Positions 40,657 through 49,910 of a stretch of 64,000 nucleotides of DNA are shown here, piece after piece. The first letter of the stretch is position 1, and each line of letters opens with the position of its first letter. The notes under the pieces are model-generated. The model worked only from the letters and a program-made list of their open reading frames with translations, had not been told where the DNA came from and searched no databases. Position numbers and translations under genes: made by a program. Source of the DNA: Phycisphaerales bacterium UBA5793 (GTDB taxonomy: Bacteria > Planctomycetota > Phycisphaerae > Phycisphaerales > UBA5793); contig DIDT01000053.1 of the NCBI GenBank assembly GCA_002418285.1, positions 1-64,000 on the forward strand, given 5' to 3'.

Positions 40657-42308
40657 GCCGCCACTCCGCTCTGGTCCTGTTCGATGGCGCGGTCTCGATC
40701 GCGCATCTGCTCATACACGGAAAAGTTGATTTCAAGAAAGTGCGGGATCAGTTCGGGGTCGAACTGCGATCCGGCACACCGAAGCATCTCCGCCAGTACG
40801 TCGTCTGAGGAGAGTGCCCGGCGATAGGTTCGCGTCGAGCTCATCGCGTCAAAGGCGTCGGCGATCCCCACAATCCGGCCAAAGAGAGGGATCTCGAGGC
40901 CCGCGAGCCGCTGCGGATAGCCACGGCCATCAAAGCGCTCGTGGTGCGACATGACACCCGGGATGATGTCATCGAAGTTGGGGATGTCTCGCAGGATGCG
41001 CACGCCGATCTCGGGGTGCTTCTTGATCAAGTCGAACTCTTCATCCGTCAACCGGCCTGGCTTCGAGAGTACGGCCTCGGGCACGCCGATCTTGCCTACG
41101 TCGTGAACAAGCCCGGCAATATGGACTCGCTCCACCACGGCTGCGTCGAGGCCGGCCCGCATAGCCAATTCGCGACTGAGATAGGCGACGCGCCGCGAGT
41201 GACCACAGGTATAGCGATCCTTGGCGTCGATGGATGCGGTAATCGCCTCAAGTGTGCCCAGGAACATTTTCTGGAGGTCGTCGTACAGACCGACGTTGTT
41301 CAGAAAGATCCGGACGTGCTCGGCTGTAGCGCCGAGGATCTTCAGATCAAAGGAATTGACCTGGGCGTCCTCGCCGATCTTCCCGCCGACGATGATCGTG
41401 CCATACACCGTCTCGTCATCGGCCAAAGGTTGCACAATGGCTGACCGCTCCATCGCCTCAAGATCCGGGCAGTCGCAACTCAATCCCTCCTCGCGAACGA
41501 TTGGATTGCTGCTGCTGCGGGTATCAATGATCTTGTTCGCCACCCGAAGCAGCCGGTCGTTATCGCAGGTGAGGTCGCCGGCGGAAAACAGGACATCAGC
41601 GAACTCATCGCAGCCCTGCTTCTTGTCGCTGAGTTTGAGCGCCGTCCAGCGATAGGGCATTACATCAAGAAGGTCCTGGCAAACCGATTCGAGAAACTGC
41701 CGCGGCTGGCGCAGCACGTTCATGTTCCGACTGACCTTCTGAAGCAACGCCAGCTCTTCATAGGCATCGGTGAGCTGGCGACCGAATGACTCGATGTGCA
41801 TCGCCGCATCACGGAGTTCGCACAGGTCGTGCAACCACCATTCCACCGCCTGGATCAGCGTCGGGATGGCGCTTCGGTCCGGGAGTGGCTGCACCACCAA
41901 CTGAGCCCGCGGATCACGTCCGTTGCTGCCTTCGGGTCGTTTCAGGGAGCGGACCAGGGGGTGGTCAGGGAGTTCTCGTGCGGCGGCCAGACAGATCACA
42001 CAGCCGACTCGTCGTCGACGCTGCAAAATCGGCACCACGATCAGAAGCAAGGGAATATCCAGCGCCAACCCGCAGGCGGACTCAATGTCGCTGCCAAACT
42101 CGTCAGCGGCGGTCTCGACGACGGCCGGCACCCCTCCGAGGAGATCCACGAGCCAGGCGAACTGATTGTCGATCACTCTTGGGGCTTCGAACGTCGCTCC
42201 TGTCGCGATCATCGCCGCAGGGAGAGAGTGACATCGTTCCGCGAGGTGCTCAAGCACTTCTCGAAGTTCGCTTCGATCAAGAGGATTCGACGGGACGGCA
42301 TCACTCAT
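40653..42308 (-). CDS. HD-GYP domain protein with N-terminal GAF-like sensor
   Basis: A 551-residue protein from ATG 42308. Residues about 180-350 look like a GAF-type sensor (SRNMNVLRQPRQFLESVCQD, AIVQPLADDETVYGTIIVGG). The C-terminal HD-GYP domain is complete: HSRRVAYLSRELAMRAGL, HDVGKIGVPEAVLSKPGRLT near residue 400, HPEIGVRILRDIPNFDDIIP, HHERFDGRGYPQ near 457 and ADAFDAMSSTRTYR. Such domains hydrolyse cyclic di-GMP. Overlapping ATGA links join it to the receiver gene upstream and the STAS gene downstream. Confidence 0.93.
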   Translation of the reverse strand: MSDAVPSNPLDRSELREVLEHLAERCHSLPAAMIATGATFEAPRVIDNQFAWLVDLLGGVPAVVETAADEFGSDIESACGLALDIPLLLIVVPILQRRRRVGCVICLAAARELPDHPLVRSLKRPEGSNGRDPRAQLVVQPLPDRSAIPTLIQAVEWWLHDLCELRDAAMHIESFGRQLTDAYEELALLQKVSRNMNVLRQPRQFLESVCQDLLDVMPYRWTALKLSDKKQGCDEFADVLFSAGDLTCDNDRLLRVANKIIDTRSSSNPIVREEGLSCDCPDLEAMERSAIVQPLADDETVYGTIIVGGKIGEDAQVNSFDLKILGATAEHVRIFLNNVGLYDDLQKMFLGTLEAITASIDAKDRYTCGHSRRVAYLSRELAMRAGLDAAVVERVHIAGLVHDVGKIGVPEAVLSKPGRLTDEEFDLIKKHPEIGVRILRDIPNFDDIIPGVMSHHERFDGRGYPQRLAGLEIPLFGRIVGIADAFDAMSSTRTYRRALSSDDVLAEMLRCAGSQFDPELIPHFLEINFSVYEQMRDRDRAIEQDQSGVAA

Positions 42309-42718
42309 GCAACAGATTTCGTACCCACGGCCGCCGACACACAGGCGACGAGCTCACGTGGACTGAAGGGTTTTCCAAGACACTTGAGAATGTTGACGGA
42401 GCGCAGATCTGCATCATCAAGCGCAAACCCCCGGGCTGTCAGCATGATGACGGGAATCGCGGCAGTCGCCGGATTCTGCTGCAAGCGCTGACACATCTCC
42501 AGACCCGTCAGAAACGGCATCTGGTAGTCAGTGATGATCAGGTCGGGATGCTCCTCCGTGGCCATCTGAAGCCCCTCCTCGCCATCGGAGGCTGTCAGGA
42601 CTTCATAGCCCGCGTTGGAGAGTTTGAGGTGAACGACGTGTTGGATGTATGTCTCGTCGTCAACCACCAGAATTCTCGTCTTCGCCCCGTCATTGGCGCC
42701 TTGGCCGGTCTTACCCAT
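42305..42718 (-). CDS. Single-domain response regulator (CheY-like)
   Basis: A 137-residue receiver from ATG 42718, preceded by AGGGAG. It has the acidic pair D20-D21 (ILVVDDETY), the phospho-acceptor D64 in LIITDYQMP, the switch threonine in VIMLTARG and the lysine in LGKPFSPREL. No output domain is attached, so it acts by protein contact. It begins 2 bases after the histidine kinase stop and its end overlaps the HD-GYP start (ATGA), strongly suggesting one kinase-receiver-effector chain. Confidence 0.95.
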   Translation of the reverse strand: MGKTGQGANDGAKTRILVVDDETYIQHVVHLKLSNAGYEVLTASDGEEGLQMATEEHPDLIITDYQMPFLTGLEMCQRLQQNPATAAIPVIMLTARGFALDDADLRSVNILKCLGKPFSPRELVACVSAAVGTKSVA

Positions 42719-42720
42719 TG

Positions 42721-44160
42721 CTACGCTCCCTGTTTGCATGGGACGATAAACCAGAATCGGCTTCCTTTGCCGACTTCACTTTCGACTCCGACTTCGCCGT
42801 GATGCACGGCTTCGACAATCTGCTTCACGAGATTGAGTCCAAGGCCCGTGCCTTTGGCGACGCGCTCGTGCTTATCAACGCGATAGAACTTGCTGAAGAG
42901 TTTGGGAAGCGACTCTGGTGGAATACCCAACCCCGAGTCGTTCACGGACACGATGACGGAACGATCGCAATCGGTGAGATCGGGAGCCACCGTGACACGT
43001 CCGCCTTCGGGGGTGTACTTGATGGCGTTGGAAATCAGATTCGTGATGACCTGCTTGATCATGTCCTTGTCCACATCGGCGTGACAGGACTGGTGAGGAC
43101 GCTGGAAGGTAATAGAGATGTTCTTCTCCGCCGCCTGTGGTTTGAGCAGTTCCACGGCTTCCTGCGCGATGGGCACGATGTCGATCGTCTCCCAACTGGC
43201 GCTGATCATGCCCGCCTCGATGCGGCTGATGTTGAGCATGTTGTCGATCATGCGCCCGAGTCGTTCGGCCTCATGCTGGATAATCTCATAGAACTCGCGC
43301 CGAGCCGCTTCGTTCTGAGCCTCGCCATCGAGGAGCATCTCGATGTACGCCTTGATCGAGCTCAGAGGTGTGCGCAATTCGTGACTCGCCTTGCTCACGA
43401 ATTCGTTCTTCATGCGGCTGACCTGGCGCTCCTGCGTGATGTCGTGGAGAATGGTGACGACGCTTGCCGCTTCATGTGTCGCATCGGCCAGCGAAGAGAG
43501 CGATACCTCCAGGTTGAGCGGCTCGGGTTCCCGCGCGAGCGTGCATTCCGTGTGCTTGCGCGATGATGTGTTGCCCGCTTCGGCGGCTTCTCCGATCAGC
43601 GAGACGATTTCCCTTTCAGGCAGGACCTGGCCAATCGGTTTGTTCAGCGCGCCTTCCCGGTCAAACTTGAACAGCGTGGCGGCCGCCTCGTTGGCCATCA
43701 CCAGTTCGTTGAACTCGTTTGTGACGAGCACCGCGTCGCGGAGCGAGTGCAGTACACCCGAGAGGTGCTCCACTTCGGTTTGCGCCAGGTGCTTGCGGAT
43801 CTCGATCTGGCGCACCTGCGACTTCGCATTGCGACTGTCGTTCTCAAGTTGCTCAATCACGTCCAGGTGAAGGCGGCCGATGGGAGCCAGCGCGCCAACG
43901 AGGCGCGTCGTCGGCGCTTCGGCGACTTCGGCCGCACTTACGATTGCCCGAAGGCGAGCGAGTTGTTTGTCCACATACCACCCGGCCCCCCACCCGATTC
44001 CCGTTCCGATGAATCCCGCAGTGCCGGTTTCGACGAGCAGATGAGACAGGTGGATTGATCCGAAGCCAGGGCCAACCGCAGCCGCAATCAGTGCACTTAG
44101 CAATGTAGCAAGTAACGCCAGCGCGCCCACGAACAGCGATAGAGTCCAGGCCAGTTTCAT
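42721..44160 (-). CDS. Membrane sensor histidine kinase with PAS domain
   Basis: A 479-residue protein from ATG 44160 (MKLAWTLSLFVGALALL); the longer frame upstream is shadow. Two membrane segments lie in the first 75 residues, with almost no periplasmic loop, so it probably senses in the membrane or cytoplasm. A PAS domain follows (about residues 135-240, LRDAVLVTNEFNELVMANEA). The dimerisation helix has ASHELRTPLSSIKAYIEMLL with the phospho-histidine near residue 260; the ATP lid has TNLISNAIKYTPEGG (N box), VNDSGLGIP (G1) and KGTGLGLNLVKQI (G2). Linked to the receiver gene by 2 bases. Confidence 0.95.
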   Translation of the reverse strand: MKLAWTLSLFVGALALLATLLSALIAAAVGPGFGSIHLSHLLVETGTAGFIGTGIGWGAGWYVDKQLARLRAIVSAAEVAEAPTTRLVGALAPIGRLHLDVIEQLENDSRNAKSQVRQIEIRKHLAQTEVEHLSGVLHSLRDAVLVTNEFNELVMANEAAATLFKFDREGALNKPIGQVLPEREIVSLIGEAAEAGNTSSRKHTECTLAREPEPLNLEVSLSSLADATHEAASVVTILHDITQERQVSRMKNEFVSKASHELRTPLSSIKAYIEMLLDGEAQNEAARREFYEIIQHEAERLGRMIDNMLNISRIEAGMISASWETIDIVPIAQEAVELLKPQAAEKNISITFQRPHQSCHADVDKDMIKQVITNLISNAIKYTPEGGRVTVAPDLTDCDRSVIVSVNDSGLGIPPESLPKLFSKFYRVDKHERVAKGTGLGLNLVKQIVEAVHHGEVGVESEVGKGSRFWFIVPCKQGA

Positions 44161-44189
44161 CCTCCGGTCTCCCCTGTGTTGCGAGATGC

Positions 44190-45428
44190 TCAGCGGTTCA
44201 GCGAGCCGTTGGTTTCGGAGTCGGTGTCCACGCCCGCCAGAGTGACCAGGCGCTGGGCGCGCTCGCTGTCGGGCGCAATCATCCGTGCGGTCTGGAATGC
44301 CTCGGCCGCATCGGCTTTCAGTCCCTTGGCCTGCAATGCCAGGCCGAGCAGGATGTATGGCTCTTCGTGGGCGGGATGGAGCGCGCACGCCCGCTTATAA
44401 TCCTGAATCGCGTCATCGAGTCGATGATCGTGCTCCGCCACCATGCCCCGCAGCATGTAGCTCTCAAATCGAGTCGGCCACACGGCGATCGTGCGACTCA
44501 CCACGTTCTGCACACGACGCATGTCGCCGAGTTTGTAGGCCACGCTTCCAAGTTCGAACCAGATTTGTGGATCGCTCGGGTCGTCCGCGACCAGTCTCAG
44601 ATAGGTCGAGCGAGCCTCCACCAACCGATCCCCGGCGGTGAGGCACAGTGCCTTGAGATGCCGCAGGTCAGGCCGGGATGCGTACTCGGCATCCCGCAGC
44701 AGTTGATCGACGTAATACTCAGCCTTGGCAAAGTTGCCGGCTTTCATGTACGCGACGATGAGCACTTCAACGATGCTCTTGTCATCGGGAGTCAGCAGCA
44801 GGGCCTTTTGGAAGTGGTCGGCGGCGAGCACCGGCTGATCACGCAGCATTGCCAGGTGCCCCTGGGAGCGTCGGACTGCAGCGTTGTTCTCGAAATGCGG
44901 ACGGGACGATTCAATCAGCGCATCCGCCTCATCCAGCCGGCGCATCGAGATCAGTGTCTCAAGGGCGGCGAGCATGTAATCTGCGTTGGATCCATTCGTA
45001 TTCAGCGCTGCCAGATACTCATCCGCCGCGTGGGGCAGGTCCGACCATCGCTGGTATACCAGTCCCGCGTAGTAGTGGGCATCGCCCAGTTCGGGATTGA
45101 GCTCGATCGCTTTGCGAAAGGCCTGTATTGCCGGATCGAGATGGTTCATCTCGATCAGGATGCGACCCTTCATGACGTAGTGATCCGGCTGCTCGGGATC
45201 GAGGGTGATGGATCCTTCGATGTTGAATAGAGCGTTCTTGAGGTTGCCGACTTCGAAGTCCTGTCGTGCCTGCTGAGCTCCGAGTTCCGCGCGACCATTT
45301 GCGAAGCGTTCGCGCGCATCGGTGCGAGCTTTGCCCGGCGCCCCGGAGTTCGTCGAGCATCCCGTCAAGCTGATGGCCAGAAGTACGCATCCGGCGGCCA
45401 GAGTCCGAATCGTCGTTGGAATGCTCAT
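44190..45428 (-). CDS. TPR-repeat lipoprotein of the secretion locus
   Basis: A 412-residue protein from ATG 45428 with a lipobox AISLTGC (Cys near residue 24). Residues about 60-400 consist of tandem tetratricopeptide repeats, for example PELGDAHYYAGLVYQRWSDL and HEEPYILLGLALQAKGLKAD. Secretin-containing systems often have a TPR lipoprotein (PilF/PilW or TadD type) that helps the secretin assemble in the outer membrane. Its place directly downstream of gspD and upstream of the kinase supports this. The spacing to gspD is 65 bases. Confidence 0.88.
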   Translation of the reverse strand: MSIPTTIRTLAAGCVLLAISLTGCSTNSGAPGKARTDARERFANGRAELGAQQARQDFEVGNLKNALFNIEGSITLDPEQPDHYVMKGRILIEMNHLDPAIQAFRKAIELNPELGDAHYYAGLVYQRWSDLPHAADEYLAALNTNGSNADYMLAALETLISMRRLDEADALIESSRPHFENNAAVRRSQGHLAMLRDQPVLAADHFQKALLLTPDDKSIVEVLIVAYMKAGNFAKAEYYVDQLLRDAEYASRPDLRHLKALCLTAGDRLVEARSTYLRLVADDPSDPQIWFELGSVAYKLGDMRRVQNVVSRTIAVWPTRFESYMLRGMVAEHDHRLDDAIQDYKRACALHPAHEEPYILLGLALQAKGLKADAAEAFQTARMIAPDSERAQRLVTLAGVDTDSETNGSLNR

Positions 45429-45493
45429 GAGATCAGCCTCATATTCTGTTGGTGATTTTGGTTCTGCTCTTGAAGAGTCGCCGACGTGCAAGA

Positions 45494-48010
45494 CTACTTG
45501 ATGGGATCGTTGGATTCGTCATCAGTCGGTACCTCTGCGTACCCCTGCTGCATCGGCTGGTTATCGAGCCACGCCTGGTACTGGGCCTGGTAGTGTGAGA
45601 AGACGGGCCCGAGATACAGGGTGCCCATCGGACTGAGCGACTGGAAGATCGCCAGGCTCTGACCGATCTGCGCGTTGTACTGGGCGATCTGGTGCTCCGA
45701 ACCGCTGTTGAGGGCTTCCAGCACACAGGGATCACCCTGCGGATTGATCTTCACGCCGCTGTTCGACGCGCCGCAAGAAGGAGGGATCTGTTCCCAGACT
45801 TCTCCGCCGTCCAGACCAATGGCCGCCGTAAACTCGCCCCACCAGGGATCAAGACAAACGGCGCTTGGGTCGTCGGTGGCGCCCCACGGAATCTCACGAG
45901 TCTGCGACGTGGTATTTGCCGCAGCCGTCGAACGATTCGCGACGCGCGATGAAGCGGCGGCCGCCCTGGTCGACGAAGCGGAGGTTTGCTGGTTCGAGCT
46001 CGACTGCACATGCGACTCATCCTGCATAGCAGGTTCATTGGAGACCGGTGTCGCCTGGAGTGTCGTTTCGCTCGTCGATGCCGGCGTCGCCGCTGATGGA
46101 GTCGAGACGGGCGTGTTGTAGCCTGGCGTCGCGCTTCCAGCAGGCTTGGACTTCGATCCGACGAGCGGATCGGTCGTGAAGTTCGTTGGGACTGCTGCCG
46201 TCGCATCACCTGAACCATTCTTCCCCATGCTCGACTTGATGCGATCGTCGGTCAGGTGACGCATCATCGAACCATTGAACCACTTGTCAGACTTGCCGAG
46301 CAGACGCTCGCGCATTTCAATGACGAGCGGCTGGTTCGGGTGGAGGTGGAGCGAAAGATCGATGTGCCAGAGGGCGAGTTCAAAGTCGCCGGCGGCAATG
46401 GCCTCTTCTGCCTTGAGATTGTGATTCGAAGTCAGACGGTCATTGCTCCACTGCAATACGCCGCTGCGAGCCGCAAACTGGGCATCATCCACCAGTTCGT
46501 TGGCGCGATCGCCTTCGGCGATGAGCACTTCGTCCTTCATGATCGACGGAGTGATGAGGAAGGTAATCTCGCTGCGTCGCGTTGCATCTTCCTTGCCTTT
46601 GAAGGCGGCTCCGATCACGGGGATGTCACCGAGAATCGGGATTTGCCGGCGCGTGAGCGTCGTTTCCTCGCGGAAGAGGCCGCCGAGCACGATCGTGTGA
46701 CCATCTTTGACCACGACGTTGGTCTGAAGCTGATTGGTGATCTGGTCGGGAATTGTGAACGTGCTGCCATCGCTGCCAGTCACGTCGCGGATGATGCCTT
46801 CCGAAACGCTCGGCTTGAGTTCCATTCGGATAAAGCCGTCCTTGCCGATGAAGGGTCGGAAGATCAGCTGCGTACCGGTATCGAGGAACTGCACGGTTTG
46901 CGTCGTGCTGGTTTCCGTCGACGTCGTCGACAGGTAGCCGATTCGACGACCAATGAGGATCTGACCCCGGTTGCGGTTCACCGCGAGGACGCGAGGACGC
47001 GAAAGCACGGTTGTATCCGTCACTTCGTCCAGAACGCGCAGGAAGACGGAGATATCGTCAGAGATGACGCCGATCTTCAAGCCGCCGGCACGGGCCGTCT
47101 GGCCGACATTGGAGCGGACCGCAGTGGCGTTGTTGTCACCGGGCTGGAAGCCCCCATCACCCGAGCCGCTGAGCAGGTTGTCCACGGTGGAAAGCGGGTT
47201 ACCGAAATCCAGAAAATCGACGTCCGCAAGGATGCTCCAGTCAATACCCCATGCGTTGTCTTCGTTGAGCGAACTCTGAAGAACCGTTGCTTCGACGAGG
47301 ACCTGCTGAGGACGCGTATCGAGTTCGTCCACGAGGCGAGCGATGTCGTCCATGTTCTCTTCGTAGTCGTGGACCACCATGGTGGAGTAATTCGCCCAGC
47401 TGTCCGCGCCGCCTTGGCCTTCGTCAGGCTTGAAGCCGGCTGCCACATCGGCGCTGATGGCGATCGTTCCTTTTTCGGAGAGCAGCGGAGTCACGAATAC
47501 CGAGGCATCCGTCGCGTTAAGATAGCTCAGCTGGAAGGTTCGACTGACGAGCTGGCGAGCCGCTTCCTTGATGGATCGCAGTTCTTCGAGCGTGTAGACC
47601 TTGATGAATGCGCCTTCCTCCACATAGCCGTAGCCATTGGAGTTGAGAATCGCGTCAAGGGCCTCAAAGAACGTCACGTCATAGAGGTCAGCACTCACGG
47701 TCCCGCTGACGTTCTTGGAGACAATGATGTTGCGCTGGCTCTGGATGCTGAGCATCTGGAGCACCTTCGCGAGGTCCGTGTTCTGGACGTGGATATCCAC
47801 CGTGGAATAGGCGGAAACAGCCACTTGACCGTCAAGGTCCTCTCCATCGTCCGCATTGACAGCAGGCGTCGCGGGCGGTGTCTGCGCCCATGAATCAAGA
47901 TCGACCTGGGCCGAGGCCGTGCTTGCCAAGCCAACGCAGGCGGCACAGACCAACCCATATGATCGGAGCGAACCCAGCGAGAAGAACTTCCCGTTCGTGC
48001 AGTCCAACAT
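45494..48010 (-). CDS. gspD: Secretin GspD/PilQ-type outer-membrane channel
   Basis: An 838-residue protein from ATG 48010, with GGGAGGGAG upstream and a signal peptide ending STASA. Residues about 60-130 form an STN/N0-like domain (VDIHVQNTDLAKVLQMLSIQ), then an N1-like domain with ATDASVFVTPLLSEKGTIAI, then the secretin core: VLVEATVLQSSLNEDNAWGI, the long SRPRVLAVNRNRGQILIGRR and IPILGDIPVIGAAF (the gate-region motif), ending ITFLITPSIMKDE. The last 250 residues are unusual: a TPR-like helix pair, then a Ser/Thr/Ala-rich linker and a C-terminal helical segment that may bind cell wall or the TPR lipoprotein. Confidence 0.93.
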   Translation of the reverse strand: MLDCTNGKFFSLGSLRSYGLVCAACVGLASTASAQVDLDSWAQTPPATPAVNADDGEDLDGQVAVSAYSTVDIHVQNTDLAKVLQMLSIQSQRNIIVSKNVSGTVSADLYDVTFFEALDAILNSNGYGYVEEGAFIKVYTLEELRSIKEAARQLVSRTFQLSYLNATDASVFVTPLLSEKGTIAISADVAAGFKPDEGQGGADSWANYSTMVVHDYEENMDDIARLVDELDTRPQQVLVEATVLQSSLNEDNAWGIDWSILADVDFLDFGNPLSTVDNLLSGSGDGGFQPGDNNATAVRSNVGQTARAGGLKIGVISDDISVFLRVLDEVTDTTVLSRPRVLAVNRNRGQILIGRRIGYLSTTSTETSTTQTVQFLDTGTQLIFRPFIGKDGFIRMELKPSVSEGIIRDVTGSDGSTFTIPDQITNQLQTNVVVKDGHTIVLGGLFREETTLTRRQIPILGDIPVIGAAFKGKEDATRRSEITFLITPSIMKDEVLIAEGDRANELVDDAQFAARSGVLQWSNDRLTSNHNLKAEEAIAAGDFELALWHIDLSLHLHPNQPLVIEMRERLLGKSDKWFNGSMMRHLTDDRIKSSMGKNGSGDATAAVPTNFTTDPLVGSKSKPAGSATPGYNTPVSTPSAATPASTSETTLQATPVSNEPAMQDESHVQSSSNQQTSASSTRAAAASSRVANRSTAAANTTSQTREIPWGATDDPSAVCLDPWWGEFTAAIGLDGGEVWEQIPPSCGASNSGVKINPQGDPCVLEALNSGSEHQIAQYNAQIGQSLAIFQSLSPMGTLYLGPVFSHYQAQYQAWLDNQPMQQGYAEVPTDDESNDPIK

Positions 48011-48053
48011 GATTGCTTTCTCCCTCCCCAGGCCGGTGCGCTTCGGCGCCGCG

Positions 48054-48653
48054 TTATCCCGGAGTGTCCATCTTCAGTTCCACCCGCACCTGATCCTTGA
48101 TCAGGATCACACTCCGCTTGAGCACACGCTCAAGCACGAATCCATCAACTTGCCCGCCCTCGCGCACCACCCGGTCGTTGATCACCGCAGCCGGTGCGGC
48201 GCCGAGAATCAGGCTTCCGAGACGGAGACTGGCCGCCTCGGCTTCAATACCGCCGACGCGAAGACGCTCGGCTTCCACAGGATCTTCGGGCGTATCCGTT
48301 TGTGACTTGGGGGTAGTGTCGTCAACCGGTGTGGCCTGTTCCGTCTGGGGAAACATTGCCTCCGGCACCTTGAAAAAATTGCGAGCCAGCTCAGTGGAGG
48401 CGTCCAGATAAACCACAGAAGCCGACTCGATCGAGGGTCGGTTCGCCTTGCCCGTTGCATTCGTTTCGGACGTCCCAGTGGTTGTGTCAAGCGTTGTTTC
48501 GTTCGGCTCGGCGAGTCCGGTGCGAGGAACATCGTTGAGCAACAGCAGCCGAGCCCACAGCAGCAAGCCGACGACCGCCAGAACGCACATCGCGCTGAAC
48601 TTGCGACGATCCGAAGTCATACGAATCCAAAGGCGTTGAAGATCTTCGTTCAC
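48054..48653 (-). CDS. PilP/GspC-like bitopic protein
   Basis: A 199-residue protein. I place the start at GTG 48653, which has AGGAGGAGG at 7-base spacing, rather than ATG-less extensions. One membrane helix (FSAMCVLAVVGLLLWARLLL) is followed by a long Thr/Pro/Glu-rich linker and a short C-terminal beta domain LRLGSLILGAAPAAVINDRV followed by LKRSVILIKDQVRVELKM, the HR-domain shape of GspC or PilP. Such proteins connect the PilN/PilO inner-membrane ring to the secretin. It lies between pilO and gspD, as expected. Confidence 0.7.
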   Translation of the reverse strand: MNEDLQRLWIRMTSDRRKFSAMCVLAVVGLLLWARLLLLNDVPRTGLAEPNETTLDTTTGTSETNATGKANRPSIESASVVYLDASTELARNFFKVPEAMFPQTEQATPVDDTTPKSQTDTPEDPVEAERLRVGGIEAEAASLRLGSLILGAAPAAVINDRVVREGGQVDGFVLERVLKRSVILIKDQVRVELKMDTPG

Positions 48654-48667
48654 TCTCGGCCTCCTCC

Positions 48668-49228
48668 TCACGGCTTTGTCGGCACTGACGCAGTCTCACC
48701 CGCGATGCGGTAGTATGCATCCAGCCCGATCGTCGCCCTGACCTCGCCAGTCTCGCGATTGACGTTCTGAGCAGTGAGCGAACTAATGCGAACCAGTCGG
48801 GGCAACTCCTCGATTCGGCGGAGCAACTCCACGATCACATCGAACTGGCCCGTGGTCTCGATCAATAGCCCACTGCTGGCCGTCGATCCGACGGCAGTGT
48901 CTTTGCCACGGTTGAGTTTCGCACCGCTCAACTCCAGTTCACGAATGTCTGAAGAGATGCCGCTGATCACGCCGGCGACGTCTCCCGACTCGGGAATGGG
49001 TTTGGTTTCCGCAGCCAGTCGAGACTGCAATGCCGCCAGGCGTCTGCGAGCAAGATCCCGCGCATCAAAGTCCTGCTGTGCCTGCGAGACACGGGAATTG
49101 AGCGCCTGGATTTCGGCCAGGACGGCCGCCCTCGTGTGGTAGGCAGGTCGCACAAGCGCGAAGTAAGCCGCCCCGGTTACCCCGAGCAGAATGCCGCTGT
49201 ATTTGATGCGACCCATGATCTCACTCAT
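48668..49228 (-). CDS. pilO: PilO/GspM-like inner-membrane assembly protein
   Basis: A 186-residue protein from ATG 49228 with one N-terminal membrane helix (SGILLGVTGAAYFALV), a coiled coil (AEIQALNSRVSQAQQDFDAR) and a ferredoxin-like C-terminal domain (IETTGQFDVIVELLRRIEEL, RISSLTAQNVN). This is the PilO layout. It overlaps pilN by 8 bases and is followed by the PilP/GspC-like gene. Confidence 0.85.
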   Translation of the reverse strand: MSEIMGRIKYSGILLGVTGAAYFALVRPAYHTRAAVLAEIQALNSRVSQAQQDFDARDLARRRLAALQSRLAAETKPIPESGDVAGVISGISSDIRELELSGAKLNRGKDTAVGSTASSGLLIETTGQFDVIVELLRRIEELPRLVRISSLTAQNVNRETGEVRATIGLDAYYRIAGETASVPTKP

Positions 49229-49910
49229 CGCTGGGTTCTCCCTTCGATGGATCAGCACCCGCTACGAATCGACTCTCGAGATCGATTTCGAAACGCACGC
49301 GAAATTCGCGTACCGTTGCCCCGCTCACGCTCTTGGTGCGATCGAAATCGAGTTGCACGTGGCCAAATGCCGGATGCGACTCGAGCTTGCCAATGAAGTC
49401 TGCGACTTTCACGCCATCCTGACCCAGACCGGTCAGATCAACGGAGAGATAGCGCACCTGACGTCGGTCATCCTCCTTGCGACCCTTGGAGCGATTGACG
49501 CGCTGGCGAAGCTCTTCCATCGCCGACATTGACTCGTTGCGCTGCGATACTCCCATGTTGAGGTCGGTGACGTACAGCCCTTCCGGCATTTCCTGACTGA
49601 TCAATCCGAGCACATCAGTGACTTCGATGGGCAGCGCAAGGCGGTAGTAATTTTCCAGGTTTCTGGCGACTTCATCGGCCTTGCGGTTGACGTCGAGTGA
49701 CTCGGCCCTTACCGCTTCAAGTTCTGAAACCTTGGCGGTAAGCTCCTTGGCCAGCGCGTTCATTCGACCGACCCCGGATCGGGAGTGAATCACGAGAATA
49801 CCGATCACCACGGCCGCAACCAGTCCGTAGCGTGTGTATCGTTGACGCAGGCGAGAGTTCCCCAAGCGCTCGCGGTACGCCTGGGGCATTAGATTGATAC
49901 TGCGACTCAT
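49221..49910 (-). CDS. pilN: PilN/GspL-like inner-membrane assembly protein
   Basis: A 229-residue protein from ATG 49910, beginning MSRSINLMPQAYRERLG: the INLMP motif that docks PilN into PilM. A membrane helix (YGLVAAVVIGILVIHS), a coiled coil (LTAKVSELEAVRAESLD) and a ferredoxin-like domain follow (RYLSVDLTGLGQDGVKVADF). The tail is longer than usual by about 30 residues. The start overlaps the pilM stop by ATGA. Confidence 0.88.
   Translation of the reverse strand: MSRSINLMPQAYRERLGNSRLRQRYTRYGLVAAVVIGILVIHSRSGVGRMNALAKELTAKVSELEAVRAESLDVNRKADEVARNLENYYRLALPIEVTDVLGLISQEMPEGLYVTDLNMGVSQRNESMSAMEELRQRVNRSKGRKEDDRRQVRYLSVDLTGLGQDGVKVADFIGKLESHPAFGHVQLDFDRTKSVSGATVREFRVRFEIDLESRFVAGADPSKGEPSDE

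Noticed and set aside
46256..47893. Plus-strand open frame of 545 residues
   Set aside because: Antisense to the secretin gene; lacks motifs and has no start signal.
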